A stretch of DNA of 64,000 nucleotides from the NCBI GenBank assembly GCA_904066235.2, contig CAJFCV020000006.1:2232001-2296000 (forward strand). Reading direction: 5' to 3'. A program made the translations under genes and the position numbers. Below the pieces are notes generated by a model, which worked only from the letters and a program-made list of their open reading frames with translations, was not told where the DNA came from and searched no databases. This document shows positions 21,154-31,241 of this stretch, piece by piece (positions within the stretch are counted from its first letter, which is position 1; each line of letters begins with the position of its first letter). Source of the stretch: Bursaphelenchus xylophilus. Its lineage: Eukaryota > Nematoda > Chromadorea > Rhabditida > Aphelenchoididae.

Positions 21154-23251
21154 ATGTCCATTTCTGAAGGTTCGCCGCGTCGACGATTGTTCTCAACCGG
21201 TGGAATTGGTGATGCGTAAGTTCTTGCGCAATTTTATGAGGTTTTCGATGTCATTTCGTAACTGTTTCTTTTGGAATTTTACGGAAAATCAAGGGGTTTT
21301 GACTTTTTTCGACATGGATAACATTTTGGCTTATTTTTTGTCCAGAAAGGTTTAAAAACTGAGCGAGAGTTCTTTGTACAGCTAAAGAAACATCTTGACC
21401 GTTTATTTTTAGTTTTTTCAACTGTTAAAACATCCAAAATTGTTATGGTTTTTGACCTTATTCATCAAGACCTCATGTATAATATTTTTAGTATCGATTA
21501 TGTCTCAAACGCTTCCGGAAGAAGTTCAGATGGGTTCCATTGCCATGAGCTGACCAGTGAGCAGGTGGAGACGAAAAAGCGAGCCATTCGAGTGCTTTGG
21601 GCCAGCGTGGTGGTCTGTATGTTGTTCATGATCTGTGAGATTGTTGGTGGATGGTGGGCCGCGAGTTTGGCCATTATCACAGATGCGGCTCATTTGGTAA
21701 GTTGTGAAATTTAAATTGGGAAGGGGTTTGACAGTTTCTGTTGATTAATTCTTTATGTTTTGGCTTGTTTTATATTGCACTAGACATTTTCAGCTAACAG
21801 ATCTGGCCAGCATGCTGATATCTCTGTTTTCTCTGTATCTGGCGTCGAGGCCAGCCTCTCAGCGAATGAGCTTTGGTTGGCATCGAGCTGGCAAGTTTTT
21901 TCCAGCAAATTATTTTATCTTTTCGGATATTTTTATATCATTTTTGCGAAGTAAATGTTGATAATTGTTTTAGAAGTTGTTGGAGCTTTCGTATCCGTCT
22001 TCATGATCTGGGTGGTCACGGGTATCTTGGTGTATTTGGCAATCGAGCGAATTATCAGTGCCAAGTACGAAATAGACGGTGAGATTATGGCAATTACTGC
22101 GGCAATTGGTGTTGGCGTAAATATTATGTAAGTTGGACGTGAATTTGATAAAAAAATGATGGGATTTATGGGCTATACAGTAAAGTTATTTCTACAATGG
22201 GAATGAACTATAATTCTGTTGGGAAAATACAGTGGCTTGGCAAAAAAAAAACTTACCATTTTGCATCCGAGAAGTATCAGAAATGTTGCAAAATACCTCC
22301 CTCTCAGTTTTTTTTCACTTGGAGAGGGGGGCATTTTGCTACATTTTTGCTGCTTCCCGGATGCAAAATGGTACTTTTTTCATTGGATCAGGTCCGCCAC
22401 TCTAATCTGGATTTGCCGCTCGGCGATAATGGTCGATTTCCACGCGCGACGAATCCACATTATTTTTCCGACAGACTGATAAAACAAAAATATCGTCAAT
22501 TTTCAGCATGGGTCTTCTCCTCTATTGTGGCGGGCACGGCCACAGTCATCTCGGCGGCGGCCACAACCATTCCCACCCGCCCACGGAACGGACCTCCCTC
22601 CTCCGGTCTGCGAGTGGCACCAGTAATGGCTACGCACCAATTGAAGAAGATGCGGAGCACAACAGCGACGAGAAACGCGGCCCCGAAGTGAATATCAACG
22701 TCCGCGCCGCCTTTGTTCACGTTTTGGGGGACCTGTTGCAAAGCTGTGGGGTCCTGGTAGCCGCTTTGATCATCTTGTGGAAGGTAAGACGGTTTAGAAG
22801 ATAAAAAAAATTTTGATTTTAGCCACAATGGGGTATTGTCGACCCAATTTGCACCCTGATTTTCTCCGTCATTGTCATGTGCACCACTTTCTACATTATT
22901 AGAGATGCATTGGTCGTTCTTTTGGAAGGTAAGAGTCATGGTTAATATAATTTTTTTGTTTAATTTTTAGGAAGACCCTCTTCAATCGACTTCAGCATTG
23001 TTTTCAAGTCCTTGGAGAGCATCGAAGGCGTCAAAAAGGTCCACAATCTCCGCATCTGGGCCCTCACCATGAACAAGATCGCGCTTTCTGTGCATTTGGA
23101 AATTGATCCCGACACTGATGCTCAAGCCGTCCTCAAAGCGACCAGTCTCATGCTCAAACAGAAATTCGGCGTCCACGAATCCACCATTCAAATTGAGGAC
23201 TTCCAGGCCGATTCCGCCGAGTGCAATGAATGCCAGCCGCCAGTTGCCTAA
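21154..23251 (+). CDS. CDF-family zinc transporter (ZnT2/3/4/8-like)
   Basis: Seven exons: 21154-21215, 21492-21696, 21794-21890, 21974-22127, 22507-22783, 22823-22928 and 22971-23251, giving 393 residues. CDF proteins exchange Zn2+ for H+ across vesicle or plasma membranes. Diagnostic features are the N-terminal HCH motif (residues 37-39), and DAAHLLTD with the metal-site H88 and D92 in membrane segment 2. There is also a His-rich loop between segments 4 and 5 (GGHGHSH then GGHNHSH, about 183-196), HVLGD with H244 and D248 in segment 5, and a C-terminal cytoplasmic domain ([17 protein letters not shown]). The length fits the family. The start follows a TTTTAG acceptor 25 bases upstream. Intron 3 begins GCAAGT (21891), a GC-AG intron forced by the conserved HRA-EVVGAF junction. 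Intron 4 holds a nested family B in family A insertion. C. elegans cdf-2 and ttm-1 are the likely relatives; I cannot choose between them. Confidence 0.95.
22213..22483. mobile_element. Family A (A1) MITE interrupted by a family B MITE
   Basis: The left end TTCTGTTGGGAAAATA stops at 22228. The family B element 22229-22404 follows, then the A1 right part resumes with GGATTTGCCGC and ends TTTTTCCGACAGACTGA. The whole lies in intron 4 of the zinc transporter. Confidence 0.8.
22229..22404. mobile_element. Family B MITE nested in family A
   Basis: CAGTGGCTTGGC at the left and GGATCAGGTCCGCCACT at the right; inverted GAAGTATCAGAAATGTTGC / CTACATTTTTGCTGCTTCCC. Confidence 0.8.
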
Positions 23252-23493
23252 GGCAATAATTTTTTAGCTAACTGTTAGCTCAAATTCTTGTCAGATTTAC
23301 ATTTTACAGCCTTGTTACGAGTTATTTTTTATTATTATTTTCACTTATCTTGTGATTTTTTATGTTGTACATCTTGTAGCAGTTTATAAAGCTAAGTAGA
23401 ATACGATTTTTTTGGTCTTTAAAAAAAGTATTAGTCTTTATTGCTATATTTACACCATTTTAAACCCGTGGTCATATGAATTCCACTCTTTTA

Positions 23494-26400
23494 TCACATG
23501 GGAGACGCGGTAACCACGTCCATAGCAGGTGTAACACTGGGTTTCCGGCTATGCGTCGTAATTGCATATTGTGTAGAGGATGTTTGCAACGCCAGACGTT
23601 TCCCTTTCGCGCAGAGAATGCACAGAATCGTCTGATTTAATGTTAGGTAGACCACGGACGGCGCTCCTTCCACTAGAATCCATAGAATATGCGCAGCCTT
23701 TGTGAATTCGGCCGACAGATTGAACAGCTCCAAACATGCGTAAGAACCGGCGCATAGAGCAACAGAACCAGTAACCAGCATGGACTGGGTTAGCAGCTGA
23801 AATGACAGAGATTGGGGTTAGCTAACGTGAAGGACCGGTCCGTGGCAAAAAAGGTACCATCTTGCATCCGGGAAGCATCAAAAATGTGGCAAAATGCTTC
23901 CCTCTCCGAGTGAAAAAAAAAACTTTTTTGAGGGGCGCGGCCTTTGCCTCACAAAAAGAGCGGGCGCTTTTCACTTGGAGAGGGAAGCATTTTGCCGCAT
24001 TTTTGATATTTCCCGGATGCAAAATGGTAGGTTTTTGGCCACTGGATCAGGTCTCCCATTGTATTTTATATTTACAAGGGAAGTACTTGAAGTGCGACGC
24101 TCAGATTTTGATAAAAATTGAAATAACGCACAATATTCCACATAAAAGCAACAAAATAGTGTTGAACATTATCAAAAAAAATTTCTTGCCACGGCGGTTT
24201 CACACAACAGAAAAGCGGGAACCTCGTTTTGTCCTTTTTTGAAGCGGGGGCGCAGCTCGCGGAGGCAAAAAATGACGTTTTTTTACTGTAACTTTTAAAC
24301 TAACAGTCGAATCGAAAATCGACCAGGGATTTAGAAAATAGAATTTGTCTTTTATCTAATGACGTATTAAACACATTGCAGAAGTGAAATCGGAGACCAA
24401 TTGTCTGTGGCGCTAAATTTGCCTATGTTGAGGATACCGTATCAAAACCAAAAATCAAAATGGGAACTTGATATGAAGAAGTGGATATGTAAATACATGA
24501 TTCCGAGTCGATAGACACCGAAAACGTCGAAAAAGGTTGACTGAGCGAGAAGTTATGACACCCAAAAAACATGCTGATTTTTGACAATTTCGAAAAACTA
24601 CAGTATCCTTCGAACAAACAGTCGGATCAAAAATCGACCAGGGATTTAGAAACTACTTTGTCTTAGCTATATTTTGGTATACAGCATGGCTAAGTAGGTG
24701 ATCAAATGAAGAGACTTGTCTGTGGCCGAAAGTACATTGGTCATGTTGTAGTAGGTCAAAGTTGATCGTGAGACAAATGCAAAGGTGGTTATGAGGGGTT
24801 AGGGTGCTACAACAACTCAGTAAGCAATAATCGTTTAGAATCAGCGTCGATTTTGCATTAGCGAGGACTTGTGGTACAGTACCCACCATCACCTTATCCA
24901 CTTTAACTATCAAGGCTTAAGCTACTAAAAGACCATATATTGCGCTTAGACTGTGCTCCTCCATCTCTGTGTTTATAAATTAAACATTTAACAATTATTT
25001 TAGCCTCATATAACCATAGTTGGTTTTCATCAGGTATGCCACAATATGTACAATATTGCTGTAAGCAGCGTTTAAAAAAAGTTTCGGTTTTTGTTGGTCC
25101 CATAGGTTCTAATGCTTCCTCTACATCTTTAAACGGGTTTGCTTCCTCTGTTTAATTAAAATACGGCCTGATTGCTGTTTTAATATTCATTTAAGTAATC
25201 ATGGTAACCGTTACCTCATTTGATGATTTTAGAAACTTTAATGTGGATTCTGAGTTAATTATTGGTCTGAAAAGATCAAGAAAAATGTTTTTTATTCTTT
25301 TAGTATCAATTACATCACACTTCTGATGAAACTGTACGATTTCTTCCTAAACATGTTTCATCGTATACCTTCCTCCGCAAACTGCGCGTTCTTTATTTTT
25401 TTCCCCACCACGAAAGAGACCTTTGAAACCGCCGTGTTGCGAGAAAAAATATATTTTTATCCTGAAACGGAATGCCAAGATCAATGGAATCAGGGAAAAT
25501 TCGCCGGCTTTTGAAGATTTTTTTCGATATTCCGGCCCTTCTTTTTCGGCGGTTACTGCAAAGCGCGAGCTAGAAAGCTCGCAATCGAATAAGAAAATTC
25601 CAATCTCCATCTATGCCAATTTTTATCAAAATCTGAGCGTCGCACTTCAAGTACTTCCCTTGTTAGTTTAGAAATCGGTCATTTTCGATGGCATTCAGCG
25701 AACTTAGCACCGTTATGACCAGAGAAGTTCTCTCGCTTTGTAACCGCGTTATAGCAAAATACCTCCCTCTGTAAAAAACTCCGGTTTAAAAATCGCGTTC
25801 TCTCTTTTTGTGAGAGATGCTCTTCAAACCGGAGTTTTTTTAGTTGGAGAGGGAGGTGTTTTGCTACATTTTTGATACTTCCCGGATGCACAATGGTACG
25901 TTCTTTGCCATTGGATCAGGTCCGCCACTGTATAAGTGCCCGAAACGCGGTCACAGAGAGAGAAAACTCCTTCTGTTCATATAAAAACGTTTTCAACAAT
26001 GTTGTCATTATAGTTTAGAGGTTGTACCCCTCGAAACATGTTTAAACGTTCGAACGCGTTCGGTTATTTGGTTATTTTTGGTCAAATAAGATTACTGAAT
26101 TCTCAGGAAACAACTTACGCTAATGTCTCGCCGTGCAAAATTGGCCAACCGACCATTACCACCGCGCGGCCGAGTCAGAAAGAAACTCAAGTAGATAATT
26201 GGAAGAGTAAAGGCCAAAGTGAAGTTGTTGATTGAGTGGGCAAGCGCGTGATACTATAAATAACATGTAAAATTTTGTTATGTTGTATAAGGCGGGTGGT
26301 GGGCGCTTTAACAGCGGGTAACACGAATTAACATTCGGGTTTTCTAATTAGCGGGCCCCATAGCCTTGACATGTTTCCGTACTGTACGGGCGCATGCTTC

Positions 26401-27797
26401 TTTGGGTCAAAAATTGTCAGAACTTCGCACGACATTCTGTACTATACTTTTTAGCAACAACCGATCTGCGCGACGTTAATTTTTTTCGGAATGCGCTTGC
26501 TTTTTCTGTCCGTATCTGGCTAGCTGTTTGTGCTGGAAGGCTAAAATTTGGTATGGCAGTGAAATAAAAAATTGTCATTTACTGCCGTGCCAAATTTTAG
26601 ACTTCCAACACTAACGGTTAGCGAGATATGAAGAGAAAAAGCAAGCGCATTCCGAAAAAAATTAAAATGTTGCGGAGACCGGGTGTTGTTCTAAAGTACA
26701 GAATGCCGTGCGACGTTCTGGCAATTTTTGACCCAAGGATGCATGCGCTCGCACAATGCGGAAACACGGCAAGACTTTTGAGCCCGCCTAGTGAGAAAAC
26801 CCGAATGTTAATTCGTGTTACTCGCACATCCAGCACCCGCCTTGAAAAAATTTTTTCGTTGTTGCTCTAAAGTACAGAATGTTTTGGAAATTTCTGACCT
26901 ATAGACCTCATTTGTCAGTCGTTTCTGTCCCGCACCGCACATGTGGATGAGGCAGGTCCGAAAATTTAGAGTACAACTCACATCATCCCTATCGACAATT
27001 GCTAACTCTAGCGGATGCGGAGTGAACAGCCAAACTCCGTTGAAGGAGTGGTAGAAAAGCGGATTGACAAACCAGACTGTCGTGAACAGAACAGCAACAG
27101 TCCCCAATAGCCAAATGGGATGGTCGAAGACCCTTTTGTAACTGCCGAATGAAAGGCATCGATTGAGCGCCAGAATTAAACTTGTATACGTATATGCGAA
27201 CCACAATCCTGAAACGCATTTTGTGTGAGATTGAGGTGCCAGTATGTCGGGAAAATAATGTGGATTTGTAGCAGCAAAATGTATAAATGGGAGGTACCAA
27301 TGCGCGTCGAATCCACATTATTTTCCCGACAGAGTGATATAGACGTTCCAGAGGGCTTACCGAGCACCAGACAGCCTTGAAAATACAGTACCATCCGTAT
27401 TGTGTCCGAATCCGTATCACAATAATGCCATCCCATTATAGTCGCAATTCCCGAATAGACTGCGGTGAACGAGAGTTCCAGCACGTCGAGAATGGCCATA
27501 ATCAGCATAAGCCGATAGCAGGAGTTGGCTCTTAGGCGTTCACTTGACATTGCGTACAGGCATGGCAAGTATAAAGTCTAAAGAACATAAAAGCTTAACT
27601 TTTTGACGCTGAAATTGGCTAGTTTAGAGTCTCCTACGATTACGACTTACCATAAAAACAATTCCCATCATCAACAATGCCGTACCATGCAATATGCTTT
27701 TCCGTTGCTCTATTGGCAACACAATGTTGACCTCGTAAAAACTGCAGTTGTATTTCCCCAAGAAGGTGTTGTTGTAATCAAATACGAGTCGGTTCAT
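23494..27797 (-). CDS. Srt-family-like chemoreceptor
   Basis: Five exons: 27797-27651, 27577-27361, 27208-26982, 26253-26119 and 23796-23494, giving 342 residues, the usual Srt length. Srt hallmarks known from C. elegans are all present: YNCSFY in the N-terminus, TLYLPCLYAMSSERLRANSC between segments 1 and 2, LALNRC (N137-R138-C139) at segment 3, and HALAHSINNF at segment 5. The last exon has GAPSVVYLTLNQTI at segment 7. All junctions keep frame; the exon 3 donor is GTGAGT. The probable start is 9 bases after AAAATTCTAG. Intron 4 is 2.3 kb and carries a family B element, the 1.6 kb TIR element and another family B copy. Intron 3 carries a 0.55 kb palindrome. Such a long intron is unusual here and could affect splicing, but no coding lesion is seen. 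Confidence 0.88.
23832..24063. mobile_element. Family B MITE in Srt intron 4
   Basis: The left TIR starts at a diverged GGTCCGTGGCAAAAAAGG; inverted CATCCGGGAAGCATC and GATATTTCCCGGATGC. The right end is CTGGATCAGGTCTCCCATTG then TA. Confidence 0.8.
24074..25665. mobile_element. 1.6 kb TIR element related to family C, carrying a gene fragment
   Basis: Perfect 47-bp terminal inverted repeats: ACAAGGGAAGTACTTGAAGT at 24075 and its complement ending at 25664. The TIR core GTGCGACGCTCAGATTTTG is the family C core, so this is a long relative. No transposase domain was recognised. A minus-strand coding-like stretch (25348-24903) lies inside. Two direct copies of ATCGACCAGGGATTTAGAAA occur at about 24320 and 24640. 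It is inserted in intron 4 of the Srt-like gene. Confidence 0.75.
24903..25348 (-). pseudogene. Coding-like fragment inside the 1.6 kb TIR element
   Basis: Two open blocks, 25348-25215 and 25145-24903, join in frame through a possible intron (donor GTAACG, acceptor AACAGAG). They read about 125 residues, including KCDVIDTKRIKNIFLDLF and then TETFFKRCLQQYCTYC. There is no start codon; the block begins after a stop. Codon use is AT-rich, unlike the neighbouring receptor exons. I recognise no domain. It may be a captured piece of a host gene or a decayed transposon protein. Confidence 0.4.
25741..25932. mobile_element. Family B MITE in Srt intron 4
   Basis: Inverted AAAATACCTCCCTCTG / AGAGGGAGGTGTTTTG arms. 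The right terminus is CATTGGATCAGGTCCGCCAC then TGTA; the left terminus is diverged. Confidence 0.75.
26289..26844. mobile_element. 0.56 kb palindromic element in Srt intron 3
   Basis: The ends AAGGCGGGTG and CACCCGCCTT are inverted. Inside them ACACGAATTAACATTCGGGT is mirrored by ACCCGAATGTTAATTCGTGT, then GAATGCGCTTGCTTTTTCT by its complement near 26635. The centre is near 26567. It shares words with repeat F. Confidence 0.75.
27240..27341. mobile_element. Family A (A1) MITE, short, in Srt intron 2
   Basis: The ends are CAGTATGTCGGGAAAATAAT and TTATTTTCCCGACAGAGTGA with A1 GTGGATTTG / CGAATCCAC inner arms. The interior is deleted to about 100 bp in total. Confidence 0.8.
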
Positions 27798-27961
27798 CGT
27801 CTAGGTCCTAGAATTTTGCTGGATTGGCGAGCAACTCCAAAAAAATTTAAATATAGGTCTTGGAGACAAACTTCAAGTATACTCGCGTGAACGGGCCTAG
27901 GAATTTTCCGCGACTTTTCACTGTCCATTTTGTGCGATAATTGGGACAAAATATTTTTTAA

Positions 27962-28267
27962 AAGGAAAGTACTTATACGGGGTATGGAGTTACAGGTCAA
28001 GACATCAAAAAAATCACAAAATTTTCCTGATTCAGAATATGTAAAAGTTAGCTGCCTAATTTTGGTCTGTAAGGGTGAAAAAATCCTCAGAACTTTTCAC
28101 GCAACAAGTTCCCAGGATTTCTTCACCGTTACAAACAGAGGATTTTTTTACCACTACAAACCAAAATTAGGCACGTAACTTTTTCATATTCTGAATCAGA
28201 AAAATTTTGCGATTTTTTGATATATGTCTTGACCTGTAACTCCATACCCCCATAGAAGTACTTTCCT
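27962..28267. repeat. 0.3 kb palindrome (hairpin)
   Basis: Arms of about 130 bp: GGAAAGTACTTATACGGGGT at the left mirrors CATAGAAGTACTTTCCTT at the right, and CTGATTCAGAATATGTAAAA mirrors TTTTCATATTCTGAATCAG. The spacer is near 28110. Likely a MITE. Confidence 0.7.
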
Positions 28268-28774
28268 TGTCAGAAATTTTTTTGCAAAGCATTTGAGTCG
28301 ACCAGCTACATACTCGAGTGTCGACCGACTGTTGTAGCCTTAGGGATGGCGTGAGTTGTGCGGCAAGCAGCAAAATTTCCCGCACGAATGTAACATGCGG
28401 GTAAGCAACGCCTTCGAAAAATAAACCAAATACATTTTGCACCGTATGAAGCGGAGTGTCGGGAACAATATTGCTTACAAAATCTTTTGAAAAGCTACAA
28501 ACCCTAAAAAGCAGACCAGATAATATAATGTCATTTCAACATTGCCAATTAAGAAAAGGTTTTACGCAAATCGAATGAGTCAAAATCATATTACGCCGGA
28601 ATGGAAATATTCTAGAGACCGAATAATTGAAAGCTTGTGAAATTCTGGTTTGGAGTGTGATATAACCTAAATTTATAGTTTCGAAGATCAGAAATTAATT
28701 GTTGATGATACTAGGCGGACTAGTCTTAATGTTTTTGCATTGTGTGGCAATCGCCGTGAACTTTGCTTGTCGTC

Positions 28775-28922
28775 GCCGTCGGTAAAATAATGTGGGTTCG
28801 TCGCGGCTTCCAATCGCCCTTTTTGGCTTTGCGACGAATAGCCGCGGCTGGGGATTTGGTGCCCGACTGCGACGAGACATTTTGCTGCGATAAATCCACA
28901 TTATTTTCCCGACAGACTGGTA
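28775..28922. mobile_element. Family A (A1) MITE
   Basis: The left end is diverged (CGTCGGTAAAATAATGTGGG); the right end AATCCACATTATTTTCCCGA then CAGACTGG. The interior has GCCGCGGCTGGGGATTTGG. Confidence 0.8.
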
Positions 28923-28960
28923 CAGGAACTATCATTTTTGCGAAAAATATTTTTTTAAAC

Positions 28961-30035
28961 TACAGGGTGTTCAGAGAATTATGGAAAAAACTATTCATTA
29001 ATAACTTTGCGCTCGGTGGTCCAATCCAAAAATTTTTTTTTGCATTTTACAGAAAAACCTTGGAGTTTTTAGAATCTAGAAAAAAAATTTTTCTTTTATC
29101 GGCGGAGACTTCCGTAATCCGCGTTGAATTCGGCGGAGTGTTATTTTCACAAAATAAGGCTTGAATCGTTGTATGTGTAAAGAAAATGGGCGGAAAAGGA
29201 TCCAGCAGATACAATATGACATTTCTTTCAAATTTCTGCGCTTCGGCGGAGACATTTTTTAACCTCGGCGGACGTTTTTTCTCTGACTCCGGATAGTCAA
29301 AATTGGCTGAAACCAAAGCGTATGGTATCCCTCGTGGCGTGGAGTCTAAAAATGACTTAATACGTTGCCAGCTGGCTGGCAGATGAAAAAACGGCAGTTC
29401 GGCGGAGAAATCGGCGAAGAAAAAATGAACATATTTAAGAAATTATTCAAATTTATCCGCCGAGCATCCGCCAATAAGAAGAATCATATTCTTGGTTGAT
29501 TAGGGCCGTATAAGACCTACAATTTTAGTTTTCTCATCATAATTTCTTAAATGGTTTAATTTTTTTCTCCGCCGATTTCTCCGCCGAATCGCCGTTTTTT
29601 CATCTGCCAGCCAGCTGGCGACGTTTTAAGTCATTTTTAGACTCCACGCCACCAGGGATACCATACGCTTTGGTTTTAGCCAATTTTGACTATCCGGAGT
29701 CAAAGAAAAATCGTCCGCCGAGGTAAAAAATGTCTCCGCCGAAGCGCAGAAATTTGAAAGAAATGTCATATTGTATCTGCTGGATCCTTTTCCGCCCATT
29801 TTCTTTACACATACACTTTTCTTTACACGATTCACAGCCTTATTTTGTGAAAAAAACACTCCGCCGAATTCAACGCGGATTACGGAAGTCTCCGCCGATA
29901 AAAGAAAAAAATTTTTTTAGATTCTAAAAACTCCAAGATTTTTCTGTAAAGTGCAAAAAAAAATTTTCGGATTGGACCACCGAGCGCAAAGTTATTAATG
30001 AATACTTTTTTCCATAATTCTCTGAACACCCTGTA
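28961..30035. mobile_element. 1.07 kb near-perfect palindromic transposon
   Basis: Arms of about 490 bp (28961-29450 and 29545-30035) surround a spacer of about 95 bp. The termini TACAGGGTGTTCAGAGAATT and AATTCTCTGAACACCCTGTA are exact complements flanked by TA, as in Tc1/mariner-type elements. The arms carry repeated GGCGGAG words. Open frames in it are mirror images of each other and not genes. Confidence 0.85.
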
Positions 30036-30073
30036 TAAAAAAAATAAAGAGCATCTCCGGCTGTCTTCTTATC

Positions 30074-30210
30074 AATCGGCCTGGAAAATAATGGGCACAA
30101 TGTCGCTGTACCGATTGCGTCGCTGAATTGAAAAGCAATTTGAATTCATTTCCTCGGCAGCGATTATCGATACGACATAGCGCTCATTATTTTCCCGACA
30201 AACCGAGATT
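30074..30210. mobile_element. Family A (A2) MITE
   Basis: The left end is diverged (TCGGCCTGGAAAATAATGGG) followed by CACAATGTCGCTGTACCG. The right end is CTCATTATTTTCCCGACAAA. Confidence 0.8.
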
Positions 30211-30714
30211 CAGCAGCACAGTCAACATAATCTCGAAGCCAAGTGCTCCGTATGCTGACGCACTCGAGTGCAGAAGGGCAGAGTTTTTTTTTGTATATAT
30301 CCTATTTCAATGCGGTGAATATATAAATATGCTACAAGGGACATAGCCAGAGTACTTTGATAATTGGGCGTTTATCAAGTCTTTCATAAATCTTCGAGTA
30401 GAATAATCGCAAACAACGAGAGTATTCCGAATTAACGTGCATTATCGGTAGCCTAATTAAAAAAATAAGCCGTTGTGGTCAGACTAATAATTGGGGGAGC
30501 GGAGACGACGCAAGGAGCAACAGACAATTGCGTAATGAACTTCCCATGAACACTTTTAATTATGTAAACCTAATCCGACCGACGACAAACTTGTAGGCAT
30601 GACATTCGGTTGACGTTCAAAAGTTTTAAGACTAATTACAGACTGCGGAGACTGGACTCTGGTTCATTTTCAATTTAATAGCCGCCCACCTAGGGTCAAA
30701 AAACTGAAATTTTT

Positions 30715-30828
30715 TCGCTTCGGCGAAGTTGTGCACCAAATCTCCAGCCACGGCCAGCCGTCGGAAAGCGATGATGGCCGATTTCAAGCCGCTACGAGTC
30801 CACTATATTTTCCCGACAGGCTGATATC
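30715..30828. mobile_element. Family A (A1) MITE, left end missing
   Basis: The interior GGAAAGCGATGATGGCCG and the right end TATTTTCCCGACAGGCTGA are present. Confidence 0.7.
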
Positions 30829-30985
30829 GCTGGAGTGATTTCGTGACATGCACTGCGAGACCCCAAAAGTTAATCTTGCACTCTGCAGTTTCTTGCTTTT
30901 TGCACCATGCCATAGGCTTTCTTGGGCTGTCGCTCGGACCATGACTTCTTCCGTATAGTGCAAACGCCAAAGATCTCTCCAAAGA
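30829..30985. mobile_element. GTGATTTCGTGACATG element
   Basis: Begins GCTGGAGTGATTTCGTGACA then TGCACTGCGAG, like the elements at 4045-4570 and 53310. The right end is CGCCAAAGATCTCTCC. Confidence 0.55.
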
Positions 30986-31241
30986 CTTTAAAGACGCATA
31001 AGTACATAATAAAGCGACAACCAGGGCATGTACTGTTAAACATATATCATCATTCTACTATATTTTTGTACCACAGTGGTCACAAATTAATACTATTTAT
31101 AATCATAAACAACAAACATCAATATCTATCAATCATATGCGGCATTTATTTCCTTTAACTACATTTCAGTTAAAATAATTTTAGAAGAAGTTCTCTGCTT
31201 CTTCCGACAATATGTACTATGTATATAAATATAATAAATAA

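Larger units (their letters stand above)
27798..31241. other. Gene-free interval between the Srt gene and the giant repeat gene
   Basis: No coding region supported. It contains the palindromes 27962-28267 and 28961-30035, the family A copies 28775-28922, 30074-30210 and 30715-30828, and the element 30829-30985. The stretches 28270-28770 and 30210-30715 show nothing recognisable. 31000-31241 is AT-rich and probably includes the 3' UTR of the giant gene. Confidence 0.6.

Noticed and set aside
29047..29859. Mirror-image open frames of about 77-90 codons
   Set aside because: They are complementary halves of the palindromic element at 28961-30035 and lack any coding evidence.
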